DNA from: Monodelphis domestica | Taxonomy: Eukaryota > Chordata > Mammalia > Didelphimorphia > Didelphidae | Assembly (NCBI RefSeq): GCF_027887165.1 | Contig: NC_077230.1 | Location: forward strand, 342,098,459 to 342,162,458 | DNA: 64,000 nt | Direction of reading: 5' to 3' | In this document: in pieces, positions 10,601-24,183 of the stretch | How positions within the stretch are numbered: position 1 is the stretch's first letter | Layout: every line of letters starts with the position of its first letter | Notes under the pieces: generated by a model | What the model was told of the DNA's origin: nothing | Databases searched by the model: none | Seen by the model: only the letters and a program-made list of their open reading frames with translations | Position numbers and translations under genes: made by a program

Positions 10601-13319
10601 ACAAAAAGGGCAGGGCAGGGGAGTGAGTTCTGAATTGAAAGGGAAAAAATAGAAAAGCCAGACTCAGGGCAAAGTTGAGCCAGAAACACTTTTATGACTT
10701 AAGCAACTGTCTTGTCCATTTATGGGTTAGTACTAAAAATAACCTAGTTACTTCCTTTTCCATAGCCTTGAAAAGGGGAAGAAACTACTTGGCTAAGTCA
10801 CCTAAAGGATGACCTTAGAGAAGTGGGTAAAAGGAATAACATAAGATAATCACTATTTCTGGAATTGAATTTTAAATTTGTAAGATCAGAGACTTAGAAA
10901 TAGAAGGGACTAGATTAGTCCAGCTTCTTACTTATGGAGGAGAAAACTAAGGTTATATGACCTGGGACAAGACATTCCAATTCTTGAAGTCTATTTTTAC
11001 ACCTATAAAATGGAGCTAATATGTAAAAGGTATTTAGTGAAAATAAAAGTGGACTGACATGGTAGATAGAGGGCTGATATTAGGTCAGAAAGACAAATTC
11101 AAGATCTACCTCTGAAATCTGCTAGCCCTATGACCATGGGCAAGTCCCTTGACCTCTAGTCAACTCCAATACTCTAGTTATTGATAAGCTGCTGATCTGC
11201 ATCTGTGGAGGGTAATTCCATACCCCCTCCACTGAAGAAATCACAAGTCTAGACCACCACACCCTGCCACCACCTACATGACCCACATAAAGGAGGATAA
11301 AATTTGCACAACCAATCTCACATGCTTGTGAAGGTTGAGTAAGACAATTTATGTAAATAACTTTGTGAAGGAAAAAAAAGTATAGATGTCAGATATATGC
11401 ATGCATGTAGGCATGTGTGCACATGTATGCATGTATGGGTTTGGACCTATTGTTTCACTAGAAAAGGAATTCCCAATATGTAAACTCCTTCCCCCAGTGG
11501 ATATTCAACTTTTTTTTTTTAGTTTATAGTCTTAGTTACCTGTTTGTTGTTGTTTAGTCATTCTTCAGTAATGCCCAGCTCTTGATGACCTCAACTGGGG
11601 TTTTCTTAGCACAGATACTGGAATGGTTTGACATTTCCTTCTCCAGCTCATTTTATAGATAAGGAAACTGAGGCAAACAGGGTGAAATTACTTGCTCAGG
11701 GTCACACAACTAATAAGTGTCTGAGGCTGGATTTCAAATCAGAAAGATGAGTCTTCCTGACTCCAGGCCTGGTGCTGTATCCTAGCAGAGGTCCTGAAAA
11801 TATATTTGTCACTGGTCACATAGCTAGTTAAGTATATGAGGATTTGAATGCTCTCCTAACTCCAAATTTAGTAATCTACCTACTATTCCACATTGCTACT
11901 TAAGTAGCATGTAGAAGTAAAAACCTCAGAAAATTTGAAATGTGGTCCTAACTTTTGTCATTGACTCTAATGAGTTGTAACCTTGGGCAAGGTCCTCCTT
12001 TCTCTATTGTGGACCTTTGCATCCTTATCTGTGGGGTAAAAGAATGATTCTGAAGTTTCCAAAGTCACAGAATTGGAAGCTTCATAATTGGAATGGACTT
12101 TAGTGGTCATCTAGAATAACCTATACATGAAAACAAATCCCTTTTACAATACTTCAGACAAGTGATCATCTAAGGTCAAAGATTAAAGAGCTTCAGTAAG
12201 AGGGAATCTGCTACTTCTAGAGAAGCCCATTCCACTTTGGGGCAATTCTAATTGTTAACAAGTTTTCTCTTACATTGAACCTAAAGATGCCATTGCTGTT
12301 TCTTCTGACTAGTCTTCATTTTGCCTTCTGAGGCCAGAGAGCAAATCTGATCTTTCTTCCATATGATCATCTTTCAAGAAATTCTCATGTCTCTCTTATC
12401 CCCAACCTTCTCTTTTCCAGGCTAAAGATCCCCGATTCCTTCAGTTAATACTTAATATAGATTTGAAGCCTTTACCTTCCTGGTTACTCTCTAGCTTACC
12501 TATGCCCTTCTGGAACTTGAACACAATATTCCATATATGTTCTTAACAGGGTGGAGAATAGGACTGTCCACTCTAGATACCAAATCCCACTAGAGACTCA
12601 TCATCTTATATTCAAGAAATTGTCTTCACAGCTATAAAACTTTATATTGATCTTTACTATATGTCATTTTCAATTTAGGCAAATATTTGAGCCTGTCAAG
12701 ACTTTCTTAGATATTTCTGTCTAGGGCTAGCATTCTTGCAAGCATCATCATCTGAGAATTTGAGAAGTATGCTATCCCCACCTTTATTCTTTTCCAAAGA
12801 CCTGATAAAAGTACCAACCATATCACCTTCAGCACTAATATTCTATGTTCTAAGGTTCCGTCTAGCTCTAATAACCCATATCCTAAGGTCTCTTCAAGGT
12901 TTACAGTTTTATGATTCTAATTCAACAATATCAATATTAAAAATTAGAAAATATGGGTCATAGCAGTCCCATATGGCACAACAATTTTTTAAACCTATTA
13001 AGGCCAAACTCTAAGTAGAAGATGTTATATATTAATTCCTTAGAACATATTCATGTTTCCTATAAGTAAGATCTAAATATGATTCAGTAGTAACAGTTCT
13101 AGACAGGTACTCAGAAGATCTAAATTTTTGTTCCACAGCAGCCACTTGCGAGAACCAGTTTCAAAGACTCTTATAACTAGTGTCAACACATTTAAGTTAT
13201 GTGCAACAGCTCCATCTATAGGTTACTGAGTCCAGTTATTACTTAATTAGAAAGTCACAATTGCCACCAAAAAACCAACAAAACAGTACATCTTCTGAAT
13301 TCTTGTATTTGAATCCTCA
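10601..13319. other. Intergenic region 3' of EMSY with SINEs and CR1-like remnants
   Basis: No gene is seen. 11045-11250 is a plus-strand SINE with GACCATGGGCAAGTC and a 'gatctgcatctgtggag' trailer. 11400-11440 is an alternating 'gcatgtatgcatg' patch. 11537-11786 is a long minus-strand SINE copy (tail wording 'gatactggaatggtttgacatttccttctcc'). 12200-12600 resembles a CR1-like LINE read on the minus strand. The rest is unclassified AT-rich sequence. Confidence 0.5.
11537..11786 (-). repeat. Marsupial-type tRNA-derived SINE, near full length
   Basis: In the plus direction it reads TGTTTAGTCATTC, then 'gatgacctcaactggggttttctt', then 'ctccagctcattttatagataaggaaactgaggc', then the box-B complement and 'cttcctgactccaggcc'. 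The same arrangement recurs at 34700-34955 and partly at 63788-63960, so this is one dispersed family. Orientation is judged from the SINE head at the right end. Confidence 0.65.
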
Positions 13320-13337
13320 GTGTTCCTTTAGTTGTAA

Positions 13338-13343
13338 TTTATT
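13338..13343 (-). terminator. EMSY: Candidate distal polyadenylation signal AATAAA
   Basis: AATAAA on the minus strand in the context GTAAATAAATTAC. Just past it in the transcript direction the repeat-free sequence gives way to ordinary intergenic DNA. It would give a 3' UTR of about 1.45 kb. Which of this and the 13535-13540 signal is used cannot be told from sequence alone. Confidence 0.4.
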
Positions 13344-13534
13344 TACTACAATATCACAGTTTTTAAAAAAACAGACGCAAAAATTAGGAGACTGCTGATG
13401 AATTCTACTTACAGTACTTCAGCACCAAAAAATTGGGCAGTTATGCTGATATATGTATATACAGGTCAACAATTTGTCAAAGTCTTAAAATGCTTATTTA
13501 TAGTGAAATCTATATAAAACCGTTAAAAACTTAT

Positions 13535-13540
13535 TTTATT
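13535..13540 (-). terminator. EMSY: Candidate proximal polyadenylation signal AATAAA
   Basis: AATAAA on the minus strand in GTAAATAAAATAAG, with T/G-rich sequence (TTGTTGACCTGTA) further downstream that could serve as the downstream element. A third AATAAA at 14552-14557 lies in an A-rich tract only 235 bases after the stop and is a weaker candidate. Confidence 0.4.
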
Positions 13541-14791
13541 TACATTATTTTAAAAAATGAAAAGTACTGTTTCCTTTTCCACAACTTGTCAAAACTGACT
13601 CTCTAACCCTCCAATCCATTTCCCTCCCCCACCCACCCCTTCCTATCTGTGACATACAGTGATCACAAGACCCAAACATATTGCTTGAATAGACTGTGCC
13701 CTAAGAAGGTAGAACACCTTTAAAACATCGTAAGCTTAGAATAGCAACTGAACATTTGTACATTCACAAGGGGGTAGACAACCACATAAAAGAGGTGAGT
13801 GTGAGTATACACATGTATGTGTGTTTTCCCAAAGCCTTAGTCCAATATAAATGTGCAATTTCACAGTAAGAACTCATCCTGTAATAATTATGATTTTTCC
13901 TAATTTGAATGAACATTTTCTTTAGGCTCAAAAAATTTCTTTCCCTCCACATCACAGTGAAACATTCTCTCAGGTGTGTTCAAAAATTGTATTCCTAGTT
14001 AAAAGGAGTAAGTCAAAAGGGGCAAAGCCTGTTTTGAAATCTTTACATTTAAACAGAAAGTGAATAGTGCTGCCTGTGGCTCTAAGAATATTGTTTTGTA
14101 AATAAATAGCATACAACTTGTGAAAGTACACAAGCCTCAAAGACAGCTACCAAATCCACATACGATCAACAGTGAATGATTGAACTCACTCTTAAGGATC
14201 CCGAAAGAACTTTAGTGCTAATATTTTTCTAAGTTTTTTAGTAATTCAATATGAATTGGGCCAAGTGCAAAATGGTCACCAGCTCAACATTTCCTGGGGC
14301 TTTGCAAAAAAAAAAAAAGAAAGAAAGAATAAAGAAAGAGATTTAAAACTGTCCCTGGTGTGCTTTTCCAAAAACACATGTCCATTCACAGTCCTTTCCA
14401 AAGGTGTTTTGTTTAGCAGATACCAACTGAGAAACAAAAACAGGAAAAGTCTCTCTTCACTGCAGGACAAAGTTTTCTATCTGGTTATAGTCCAAGAGAA
14501 GTTTGTACTAAGAAGGTCTTAAGTTGTTGCAGATTTTTTTTCTTTTCCTTTTTTATTTAATTCTTTTTTTTTTCTTTTTTAAAAAAGGACATTCTACCCT
14601 TGTGAGTTTCAACTCAAGTTTTAAAATGGTGCTCTGGCAGCAACATTTTGGTGAAACGCACCTGTCATTTCAGGATCCACAGCATAACTAATTGCAAAGT
14701 GCTCTCTTTATACAACAAAATACAAGGAATTCCCTGGACACTTGGGAAGAGAACCCAGCAGGTTTTAAAGTGCACTCTGGTGTCCAAAACA

Positions 14792-14986
14792 CTAGGACCG
14801 TTCGGCTGAATTTTGAGAAGGGCTGGGTTCTGTTCCCTCCTCTGTGCTGCTGTCCAAGTCCTGTTCCAGTACCGTCTCGTCTTCATCCAGCTGCTGACTA
14901 GTGAAGTTATTGAGTTCAAGAAACCCACTGGGTTCTACCACCACATTGGAGCTGGAGTGACAAGGAATGGAATACTGAGGGATAGT
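14792..14986 (-). CDS. EMSY: EMSY last coding exon and stop
   Basis: After a GTTACAG acceptor, 64 codons run from [19 protein letters not shown] to [11 protein letters not shown] and a stop at 14792-14794. The C-terminus is acidic ([18 protein letters not shown]) and ends in the same SAERS as human EMSY. The exon continues without a break into the 3' UTR. Confidence 0.95.
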   Translation of the reverse strand, partial: TIPQYSIPCHSSSNVVVEPSGFLELNNFTSQQLDEDETVLEQDLDSSTEEGTEPSPSQNSAERS

Positions 14987-17064
14987 CTGTAACAAAAGAT
15001 ACACATGACAAGGTTTTAACCTCTGTAATAGCCCAGGGGGTGCAGTGGGGTGGGGTAGAGGGTCTTAGGGAGTAAAGACTAAAGTGATGCTGGCCTCAAT
15101 AGGAGGTCAACATGGAGGTTGGATGATGAATGTATTTAATTTTCAAAGGCATTTTCTAGAGGTCATTAATCAGGGCAGCATGATGTAATGAAAAAGGCAC
15201 TGGGCTAGAAGACAGAAGAGAGTTGGAGTTTCAGTTCTGACATTACAATCACAGAAACTTAAGAGCTGGAAAGGGACTTTGGAGATCATCTAAGTCTGAT
15301 GGCCTCATTCTAAAGACAAAGATGAAGAAGTTGAGACCTCTGGAGGGGAAATGCCTCACCTGCCATATAATGAGAGGATGGCAGAGAGATATTAAGTTAG
15401 ATATTCTCTAAGATCCTTTCTAGGGACAATATTATCTTTTATATTTCAAATGAATGTATGCATATATGTTATATTATGAGCATCAAACCATAAAACTGAG
15501 GCAAAGTTACTTGTGTTTAAAGAAATCTATGTGAATAATATTTTTAAAAATACTACAAGAATAGCACTTCTAGGATATATAGTATTATTTGACTCTGTTA
15601 GCTCATGTTTATTGACAAGGGTAGAAAAAAGCAACATTTCTTTAAAATCAAAAAACCAAACAAACCTGAAATATGCAGATTTCTATCTCCATGAGTTGAA
15701 GATAATTCATGGCACAAGAAATTATATATTAGATCCTATCCCAATGGCAACTCAACATTCTCAGGTGTTGATTCTGCTTTATTTTTATCATTTTCCATGG
15801 CCAAAGGCATTGCAGAAAATCTAGTGCTGGAGAATTATCACCTGCCTTGAAATCAAGCTATCAGGGTTCTAGTAGTAGTCATTAACTCATAACAGGAATT
15901 TACAAGGACTAATCCCTTCTCAGGGTAGCAGTTTCCCCATCTATAAAATGAGGTGATTAGACTAACTTAATTAGAAAGCCCTTTCCAATTCTAAAACTAT
16001 TTATATTGAGACTACCTACATATTTGTAAGATGGTAAAATGCTATTTTAAACTTACTAAAATGCAATTCCTCCTAAATATGTAATACCACATATTGTCGA
16101 AGCACTTTCAAGTGAGATATTATATCTGAAGCACCTTTTTAGAATATTACAAAAATATCAGCTATTATTATTATTCCCTTAGAGAAAGCAAAGTATTTTT
16201 ACAAACAGCTTTCATTAATCCTAAAGGACTTTTTACTGAAATTTAAATTGGCAATTTTACTGCTTAGATAAGTATATGCCATCAATATCCCTGTGAAAGT
16301 TAAAACAAATTTAGGGACTGATTGTTAAGAGTTGAAGGAAACCTCAAAGATAATCATCTAGTTAAACCCACTCCTTTTAAATGTGAGCAGATAGAGAAAC
16401 CAAGTAGGGAAGGGACTTGCCCATTATAAGCAGCAGGGTAGAAGCAGTGCCAGAACTAGAGTGGAAGTCTCCTGACTCCCAGCACAGTCATCTTTCTGCT
16501 ACACAAAGCTTCTTAATTTAACCTATTACAGACAGTATGAATAGTAGATAATTTCTATTTAGTTTTGGAATAAATTATGAGTCTTGTTTCCCTTGAGGTT
16601 CATTTACCCACTTAGTTACATTTTTTTAAGCTGATATTAGTTAGTAATAGTAAGATACAAGCCTATTGATGGTGGCATGGACCAGAAGAACAGTAAGTGG
16701 TAGGGGGAAGACTAAAATTACAACTTCATCATAGAGAATGATCCAGAGTGAGTGATTCTGGCTAACTTTACTCCAAAATCTTAATCATTAAACTAATCTT
16801 AGACTGAAATACTCCTAGCCTCTTACCTACTCCATGCTTCAAGCAATGGCCAGAGGGCCTGGATTCAAATATCAGCTCTGCCACTTACTGGCTAGCTATC
16901 CCTTTTCCCCTTAGTTTCCTCACTTGTAAAATGAGCATTAAGGTCTCTTATCATCTCTAAAGCCAATGAAGCAATGAGCCCTTGGTATTCTAATTTAAGA
17001 ATCAGAAAGTTGGAAATCAAACAGGGTAACATCAAGAATTCAGATTGTTTTCTCCCATCCCCAA

Positions 17065-17118
<54 letters not shown>

Positions 17119-20100
17119 TCAGTCATTTCTGTTTCTCTTAAATCTGCAATCATTGTACAATGTACAATTTAGAAAAATTATGTCTTCATCCAAAGGACAG
17201 AATAGGAGAAGACTCAAAACCATGTTATATGAGAAACATGTGAAGGAACTTGGAGATTAGTTAGAAGACAACTTGGAGGAGGGCAAAGAAGGTTACATAA
17301 CAAATGCCTTCCCATGCCTGATAAGTGGTCATAGGGCAGAGCAAAACTATGAGCATGAGAAACTGTTCCAGGGAGGGGGATTTTAGCTCTAGCAAAGGAA
17401 GAACATTCTAATGATGGGAGGCTAGCCAAAAAAAAGGATTGGCTACTTTCAGAGGTAGTGTCTCTTTATAGATCACTTCACAGATAATATCTAGACCTTT
17501 ATCACTGAAGGTACTCATGCTAAGGTTAAAGGGTCAAAGGCCAAGAATATTGTACAAGAACACTAGTGCTTTGGTAAAGGATTAGATTAGGTAAGTTTCT
17601 GATTCTAGGATTCTAGAATCTGATTCATCCACTCTCCAAACCAGTTAAATGAGTATTTTGCTATATAGTGAAATGTAAAATGGCCAAGAATGAGAGGAGT
17701 TGTTGCTAAGGAGCTACTCAAAAATAAATGTAATTTAGTTCTCATGGAAAATTAGGGATTGGAGAACGACTTAATAGGGACCCAGAGACCAAGGCTCTTT
17801 TGTCTGATATTAGTGTCAACTTACTGTAATGACTGGCTGAGGGTCTAATTATGTAAAATAGAATCCTGTGCTCCCAAAAGTACTGTGGTAATTAGGCAAC
17901 AGCTACAAATATTTTCTGAACCTCTTCAAAGAAAGAGGGTTTATAACTAAATAGTACCATCCTCATTGCCCTCCTAAAAACCAAATTAATCACAAAATCT
18001 TTTAAAAATACCTTTTCTTTTCTCCTTGATGCCATGGATTTAAAAAGTTGAATTGCCTCTTCCTAAAACACATGCATAATTGTAATTTCATAACACACAT
18101 GCATACCCATTCTTCCAACATTCCCAGGCTTTCTCATTTTCCTGTCAACTCTTACCTGGATAATAATTTCTGCAGGGCTCTCTTCAGCTTTCTTTTGGCC
18201 TATATTCTGAATACGTATGAACTGGCCTGTTGTAGGTACTCCTGGTGCTTCAATTTTCCGTGTCGTTAAAGATGGACCAATAGCAGAAGGACTTGAACAG
18301 GCTTCTCTACATTTCTGTTGCTGGGGAGTGGAAGTCGCCAGCCCTACTGCCACCACCTGGGTAGAGGGTGACGAGTCTGCTTCACCAGGGAGTTTATTAG
18401 TGGCAATTGCCTTGTTGGGGGAATCCACTACCATATGTTCTACATTTGTGTCAATCTGAGCTTCCATCATAGACATTTTCAAAATGTCTGAGACTGCTGT
18501 CTTCTCAGATGCCTGCATGGGAGATATGCCTGTAACTGGCACTGCCAGCTTAGGCACAGAATTGCCACCAGTTATCTTTGTAACAGTGGGAGGCTGCCGC
18601 CCCTCAAAGGTTATCTTTGTAACAGAGGATCCTTGAGTTATAACTGGCTGCTCCACCTGAAAATCAAATTTGGGTTTTGTGTGTTACAGCTAGGTCTCTT
18701 TGATTTAAACCTAATCATTATCATCTGGACAAAATGGCAAACTAAACATTTGTGACACTAGGAAGACAGTTTGAAGCTCAGTGTTTTAAACAAGAATAAC
18801 ATTTCTTTAAAAAAGAGGCTGGGGAAGGAGGAAAGGGTTGAAATACTCTTTGGACAGCCAGCTGAAGTTCCTACCAGGAAGTCATAGCAGCCTCATTTTC
18901 CTTTGGGATTTACACCCCCAAATGGAACACTATTGTCCCCTTTCAAAATAATCTCATATATGTTTATATATGTACACACTTTTGCCTTTTCAAATAAAGG
19001 GCAGGAGGAGAGTTAATTTATTTTGCCTTAAAAAAAATAGATATAATCATTCCAAAGTCACTGATTTTCCTCAGCCTATTTTTTTTTTGATTGCCCACAC
19101 ATAAGATTGCGTTTCTGAAAAATAGGAGACAAATTTAACTAAATGGTGATGTAAACTACAAAGGAAGACGTGAAATGGAGGTCCTTAGGAGACTGTAGTA
19201 TACTTAGCTTTATCGCCACAGAAATGAAAATTTATGGGCATGGAAATGATTAATATTTTATGCCTAAAAAAACAAAAATAAAAATAATTAGGGACATGGA
19301 TGCCATGCACTGTTGGTCAATGTAGAATTAATTTCATCAAAACAAAACAAAACAAAACAAAAATGAAAACTGAAAAAATCAAGTTCTGTGTGCTACAATT
19401 TTTTTCTTCCTATATTAATGAGTACATTTCTTTCCTACTTCCAACCTCCGGGCAGGACAAGTATTACCAGTGCAATGAGGTTGTGCGTTTTTTTTCCTCT
19501 TGCCAGGAGAAAGCCCCGCTACCATGCCTGGGCCGTGCGTGTTGTTTTCATTTTTTCCTTGAAAGAGCAGGCTAACTTTGCATGCTATCAATATTCCGTT
19601 ACCTGGCTCGCTGGCTGTTTCTCAGAAGCTGCGGGGAGCTGCAGGGGGCCCTGAGGGGGCGGGGGCTGGGGCTGCACGTAGATTTTTGGCTGATTCGGTG
19701 CCTGCTGGAGTTTGGGGAGCTGCTGCTGCTGCTGCTGCTGCGTAGTTTTCACAGCCAGAACCTGTACTACAGTCTGCTGGGGCTGTGCCATTAGCGTGGG
19801 GAGCTGCCTTTCTTTGGCCCCTGGGTGATGCTGGCTGTGCTGCACCTCGGCCTTGATCTGTGCTTGCTCTGGTTGAAGAGGGGTAAGCTTTTGGTGTCTG
19901 ATGGAAAGCTGGGGCATCTGCGGGAGTTTATGCTGGAGCTGATCAGCCTGCAGGTGGATAGTTTGCTTCTGTTTAGTCTGGAAGCACTGAAGAGTTTTCA
20001 CTTGCAGTTGAGCTGGCTCCAGTTGGGGCTTCTGTGGTTTGGGGGCTTGTGACTGAGTCAGAGCTGATCTATAAAACAGACCTGTCTGAGGGTCTAAAGT

Positions 20101-23100
20101 GTCCATCTCTTCTACCTCGCCTTCCTCAGTTCCAAGCTCCTCACTGTGTTTGGTAAAAGCTGTATGACTGCTTAAAGCCTAGGGAGAAAGGAGAAGAACA
20201 AATTAGAAGCGACAGAAACACCATTACCATTTCTACAACCTCAAAAGAATGGTGATTTCATCATTATGGATGTTCCCTCTGCTGATGCAGACAGCAACAC
20301 TCTTGAAGACTTATTGGGCTATCTTATGAGTCGCTATGGCCAAAACAATTCATCTTTAGCTGGCCAACTCTCTGGCGAAGAGTCTTTCTATACTCAGCTA
20401 GGCTTGTTCCTCTAACAACAGACACAGGATGTCAATGGGCTCATACCCAAACCTTTTCTAGCTTGGTTAGAACCTGCCAGGGCCTGAGCACCACTGGCAT
20501 AGTCTCTGAAAGCCCAAAAGCCTCTGCACCCTTTTAAGAGGCACAGAAGAATAGTTTTGTACAAGTTACACATAAACTTCTAAAAGCCCTGAAATTAATG
20601 GGTTAAGAGAGTCACTCAAAATTTGTCCAAGATTTAAGATCTTCAGAAGTCATAAAATGATCCTGGTTTTAGAAGAAAATTGTTCCACTTATACCAGAAG
20701 AATCATAACTTCTCCTGGGATCAGTCTATTGACTTTACTTCAAGGTGCATCCCCTAATGTAGTTAGTTGAAATGCATCTCTTTGCCAATGTGAAATTGTC
20801 TTTGGGATGCCATATTTTAGAAGGACAGTGATAAGCTGTAGACTGTCCAAAGGTAGATGATCAGGGTGGTGAGGGAATTGGCAATTATGCCCTAGGATCA
20901 GTCAGTTGGAGGAATTGGGAATGTTTAGTATGGGAAAAAGAAAACTGACAGGGAGGGCATAAGAGCTGTCTTCAAGTATTTTAAAGGTTGTCATGGAGAA
21001 AAGGGATTAGATTTGTTCTGTTTGGCCCCAGAGGGCAGAACCAGGAAAAATAAGTAGAAGTTGCAGAGAGACAGATTTAGGATTCATGTAAGGAAAACTT
21101 TATAATAAATAGAGCTATTTTAAAGTGTGACAGGTTGCCTCAAGATGTAGTGGGTTTCACCATCACTGGAGTCATTCAAGCAGAGGTTGAACACTAACTG
21201 GTCAGGGATGTTGTAGAAGGTAATACTATCCAAGCAAGAACTATAGTAGAAAATCTCTGAGGTCCCTTCCAACTCAATGACTTTGTGACATTTCCTTTCT
21301 GAGGTTGTTTCCCTACTCTGAAAAGGGAGAGGATTGAAATAGATGAAGGAAACTGATCAGATTGCTTACTATGAAACCTCAGACAAATCACTACCCCTCA
21401 CAGAGCCTCAATTTCCTTATCTGAAAGTGGGGATAATATATCAACCTCAAGGATCAGACACAAAAAAGAACTTTGTAAACAATAAAGCATCTGTCAATTA
21501 TTTTTTAAGAATTAATTTACCAATCAAATAAAAATGGAATATTTCATCTGAAAATTTTTGGAATTTCTAGTTAGTTACTCTTACCAGTTTTTGAATCACT
21601 TCTCTGGTGGTCACCTGACCTACCTTGAAAATGCTTTTTTTTTTTTTTAATTTAAAAGGCTAAATCTGCCTATCCTGCTCAAGTAAGAAGTTCAGTAGCC
21701 TTTCAGACATCTCATTCTAGCACCAATCAGTATAGGAGTCCTACCGGCTCCATTCCTGATCAGGGCTGGCTTGCTCCTCTTTATATAACCTTGTGCCCCC
21801 ACACACAGACTTTTAGGGGCATACTTATGTTAGATTTAACACAGTCATACTATTGATAGACTCAACTCACTACAGCTCAGAACTTCTAAGCTAAAGATAA
21901 CTACCAGCCTCAGTCTCCCCGGTAGCTGGGATACAGTTATGTGCCACCTTTGTGTTGTAAGGACTGACTACTGATTACTAAAAAAAAGAATATCTGACAG
22001 AATGAATGCTATTCTGTTTTAGAACTTTACTCACCTCTAAGTGCCCTAACAGTAAATTAAGCATAAGGCTATCAGTCAAACATAAGAGCCTCAGAATGGG
22101 CTTCATGAAAGCAAGCAAGATTTACTGAGATAACAACAGTGCTTCAAAATATGAGAGCTCATTAATACCTAGAGAATGCTCTTAGCTACTAATTATTTTT
22201 AAGCACTTTTCCAGGTAATTATTTTCACAAAGGTCAACTCTTCCAGCACTTCTCCCTTATAAAAGGAATATTATTCTAAGAGTTACAGATATCACTGAAT
22301 CATTGAAACTTTCAAAACAGAACCACAGATGTAAAGATATAGAAAGGCTATAAAGAACATAGAGCTGGAAGGGATCTTAGAGGTCATCTTGTCATTCCTT
22401 CCTCCCCAATTTCCACTCCCCTCCAATCATAAGCCCCAACAACAACACCCTTGACAAGATGCCTCTTTTTGTCAACTTCCAGTAACAAGAAATATACTAC
22501 CTCAAGAGTCAGCCTATTCCAATTTTGCACAGCTCTAATTATGAGGAAGTTTTTCCTTATACTGAGCTACCCTCCAAATTCCACACACTATTACTAGTTC
22601 TGCTTTCCTGAGCTAAGTAGAATAAGTTGATCCCTCTTTCAGAAAACAACTTCTCAGATATCTGAAGACAGTGATCATAAAGCAGGATGAAATCTTAAAA
22701 CAGGGAAGGATTAGTTGTGATGGTATGGAAGAGAAGGAATAAGGGGGTAGTTACAACCTGCTGCATGATGTGGGTAATGGCGCCTGTAGATGATGCAGGG
22801 ATGGACTTGACCACCACCGAAGTCTGTGTAGCTGTTTGAGACTGGGCCACATGCTGAAGCAGAGTCCGCTGGGGCTGGGAGGACTGCTGATGGGGCTGGG
22901 AACGATGGCTAACTGCAAATACAGTAGGCAATGGTATTTCTTCAGAAATAACCACAGTATCTGAAACGTTACTAGTAGTTTTAAGCAAATGTACATGAAA
23001 TTACATGGCAAAGGAAAGAAGGTCCTTAGTGTTCCTAGCCTGGGAGAATAGATGTTTGAATCAATATTCCTCCTTTTCTCCAATGAGGCTTCTTCATCTT

Positions 23101-24149
23101 ATTGAGAACATCATTCCCACTTTGCTAAGTATTTGCTAAACTGAATATTTCCAAGACTACTTTGGAGGACATTAAACTCCTAAATACCCACTCCAAGTTT
23201 AACTCAGAAGTTTTCAAAGCTGACTGCAAAATAACACTGCCTGACATTCTCAGGGCTCCTAAAGAAGTGAGACATCATCATGGTGTAGTGGAGAGAACAG
23301 TGAACTTAAAAGAGTCAGATCTTGTTTTTAGATACAGGATAATAGGATTTAGATCTGAAATGGACCTCAGAGAACATCTAGTCTAATCCCCTCATTTTAC
23401 AGAGGGGGAAAACAGAACTCCAGAGAAGGGAAGTAATTAGTCCAAGGCCACAAAGATAGTAAGTGAAAGAGCTAGGATTCCAACCCAGACCCTCGGATTC
23501 CTAATCTTGGGCTCTTTCCAATATATCATCATGGCTTCCCAGAGTTCTGGCTCACCCACTTAACTAATGAAATGTTCCAGGCCTGTGAGTTAGTGTCTTG
23601 AAGTCTCAGTTTCCTCCTCTAGAAAGGACAGGAGTAATGAATGATGCCTGTCCTGATTCCTTTAAAGAGTTGTTGTGAGGAGCAAATGGGAGAATGAGTA
23701 TTAAAGCACCTTGGAAACTGGAAAGCAATAAAATACAAATAGGGAAAAATAAATAGGAGGGGAAACAGCAGAAAATGAACTGTCCTTTCTTCTGACCCAG
23801 ACAAAGCTCATTTGAAAATAAAGGCTAAAGAAGATTTTCTTTGTTAAAGCAGTAGTATAGGAATAAATTAAAAGTTCACATCAAAAGATGTTAATCTCTT
23901 TTCTTTTATCAATCTTGACTTAAAAATTTGAAAATGACTAGTAACATTTGATGCCTGCTTTTCTACAGGATTTTAGAAATGTTTGGTAAGGCATGGGAAA
24001 AGTAGTCTAAATCATCCAGAGACAGAGTGGGCCAAGTACAACCTATGGAACTTTTGTACACTAAAAGTCCATAATTTTCTCTACCTCATCAATATTCTGA
24101 TGGTACAAGTAGTGTCCAGGTGACTATATATATATATATATATATACAT

Positions 24150-24183
<34 letters not shown>

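Larger units (their letters stand above)
13320..14791 (-). other. EMSY: EMSY 3' UTR (probable extent)
   Basis: Sequence following the EMSY stop with no intron border and no interspersed repeat that I recognise, unlike the repeat-filled sequence on both sides. This fits a constrained 3' UTR of about 1.3-1.5 kb. It holds an A-rich block on the transcript strand (T-rich on the plus strand at 14529-14585) and several AATAAA hexamers. The exact end is inferred from those signals, not observed. Confidence 0.5.

Noticed and set aside
17045..17260. Open frames with poly-Thr-His or poly-Cys-Val
   Set aside because: They are translations of the (AC)n microsatellite. The same holds at 52559-52747 and 54581-54784.
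18063..18155. Open frame continuing past the end of the EMSY exon
   Set aside because: A GTAAGAG donor ends the exon at 18156, and the next EMSY residues are encoded in the last exon. The extra codons are intron that happens to be open.
19300..20052. Several plus-strand open frames of 70-91 codons
   Set aside because: They are the reverse complement of the real EMSY exon 19603-20178. Leu- and Ser-rich text there is the mirror of the Gln-rich coding strand.
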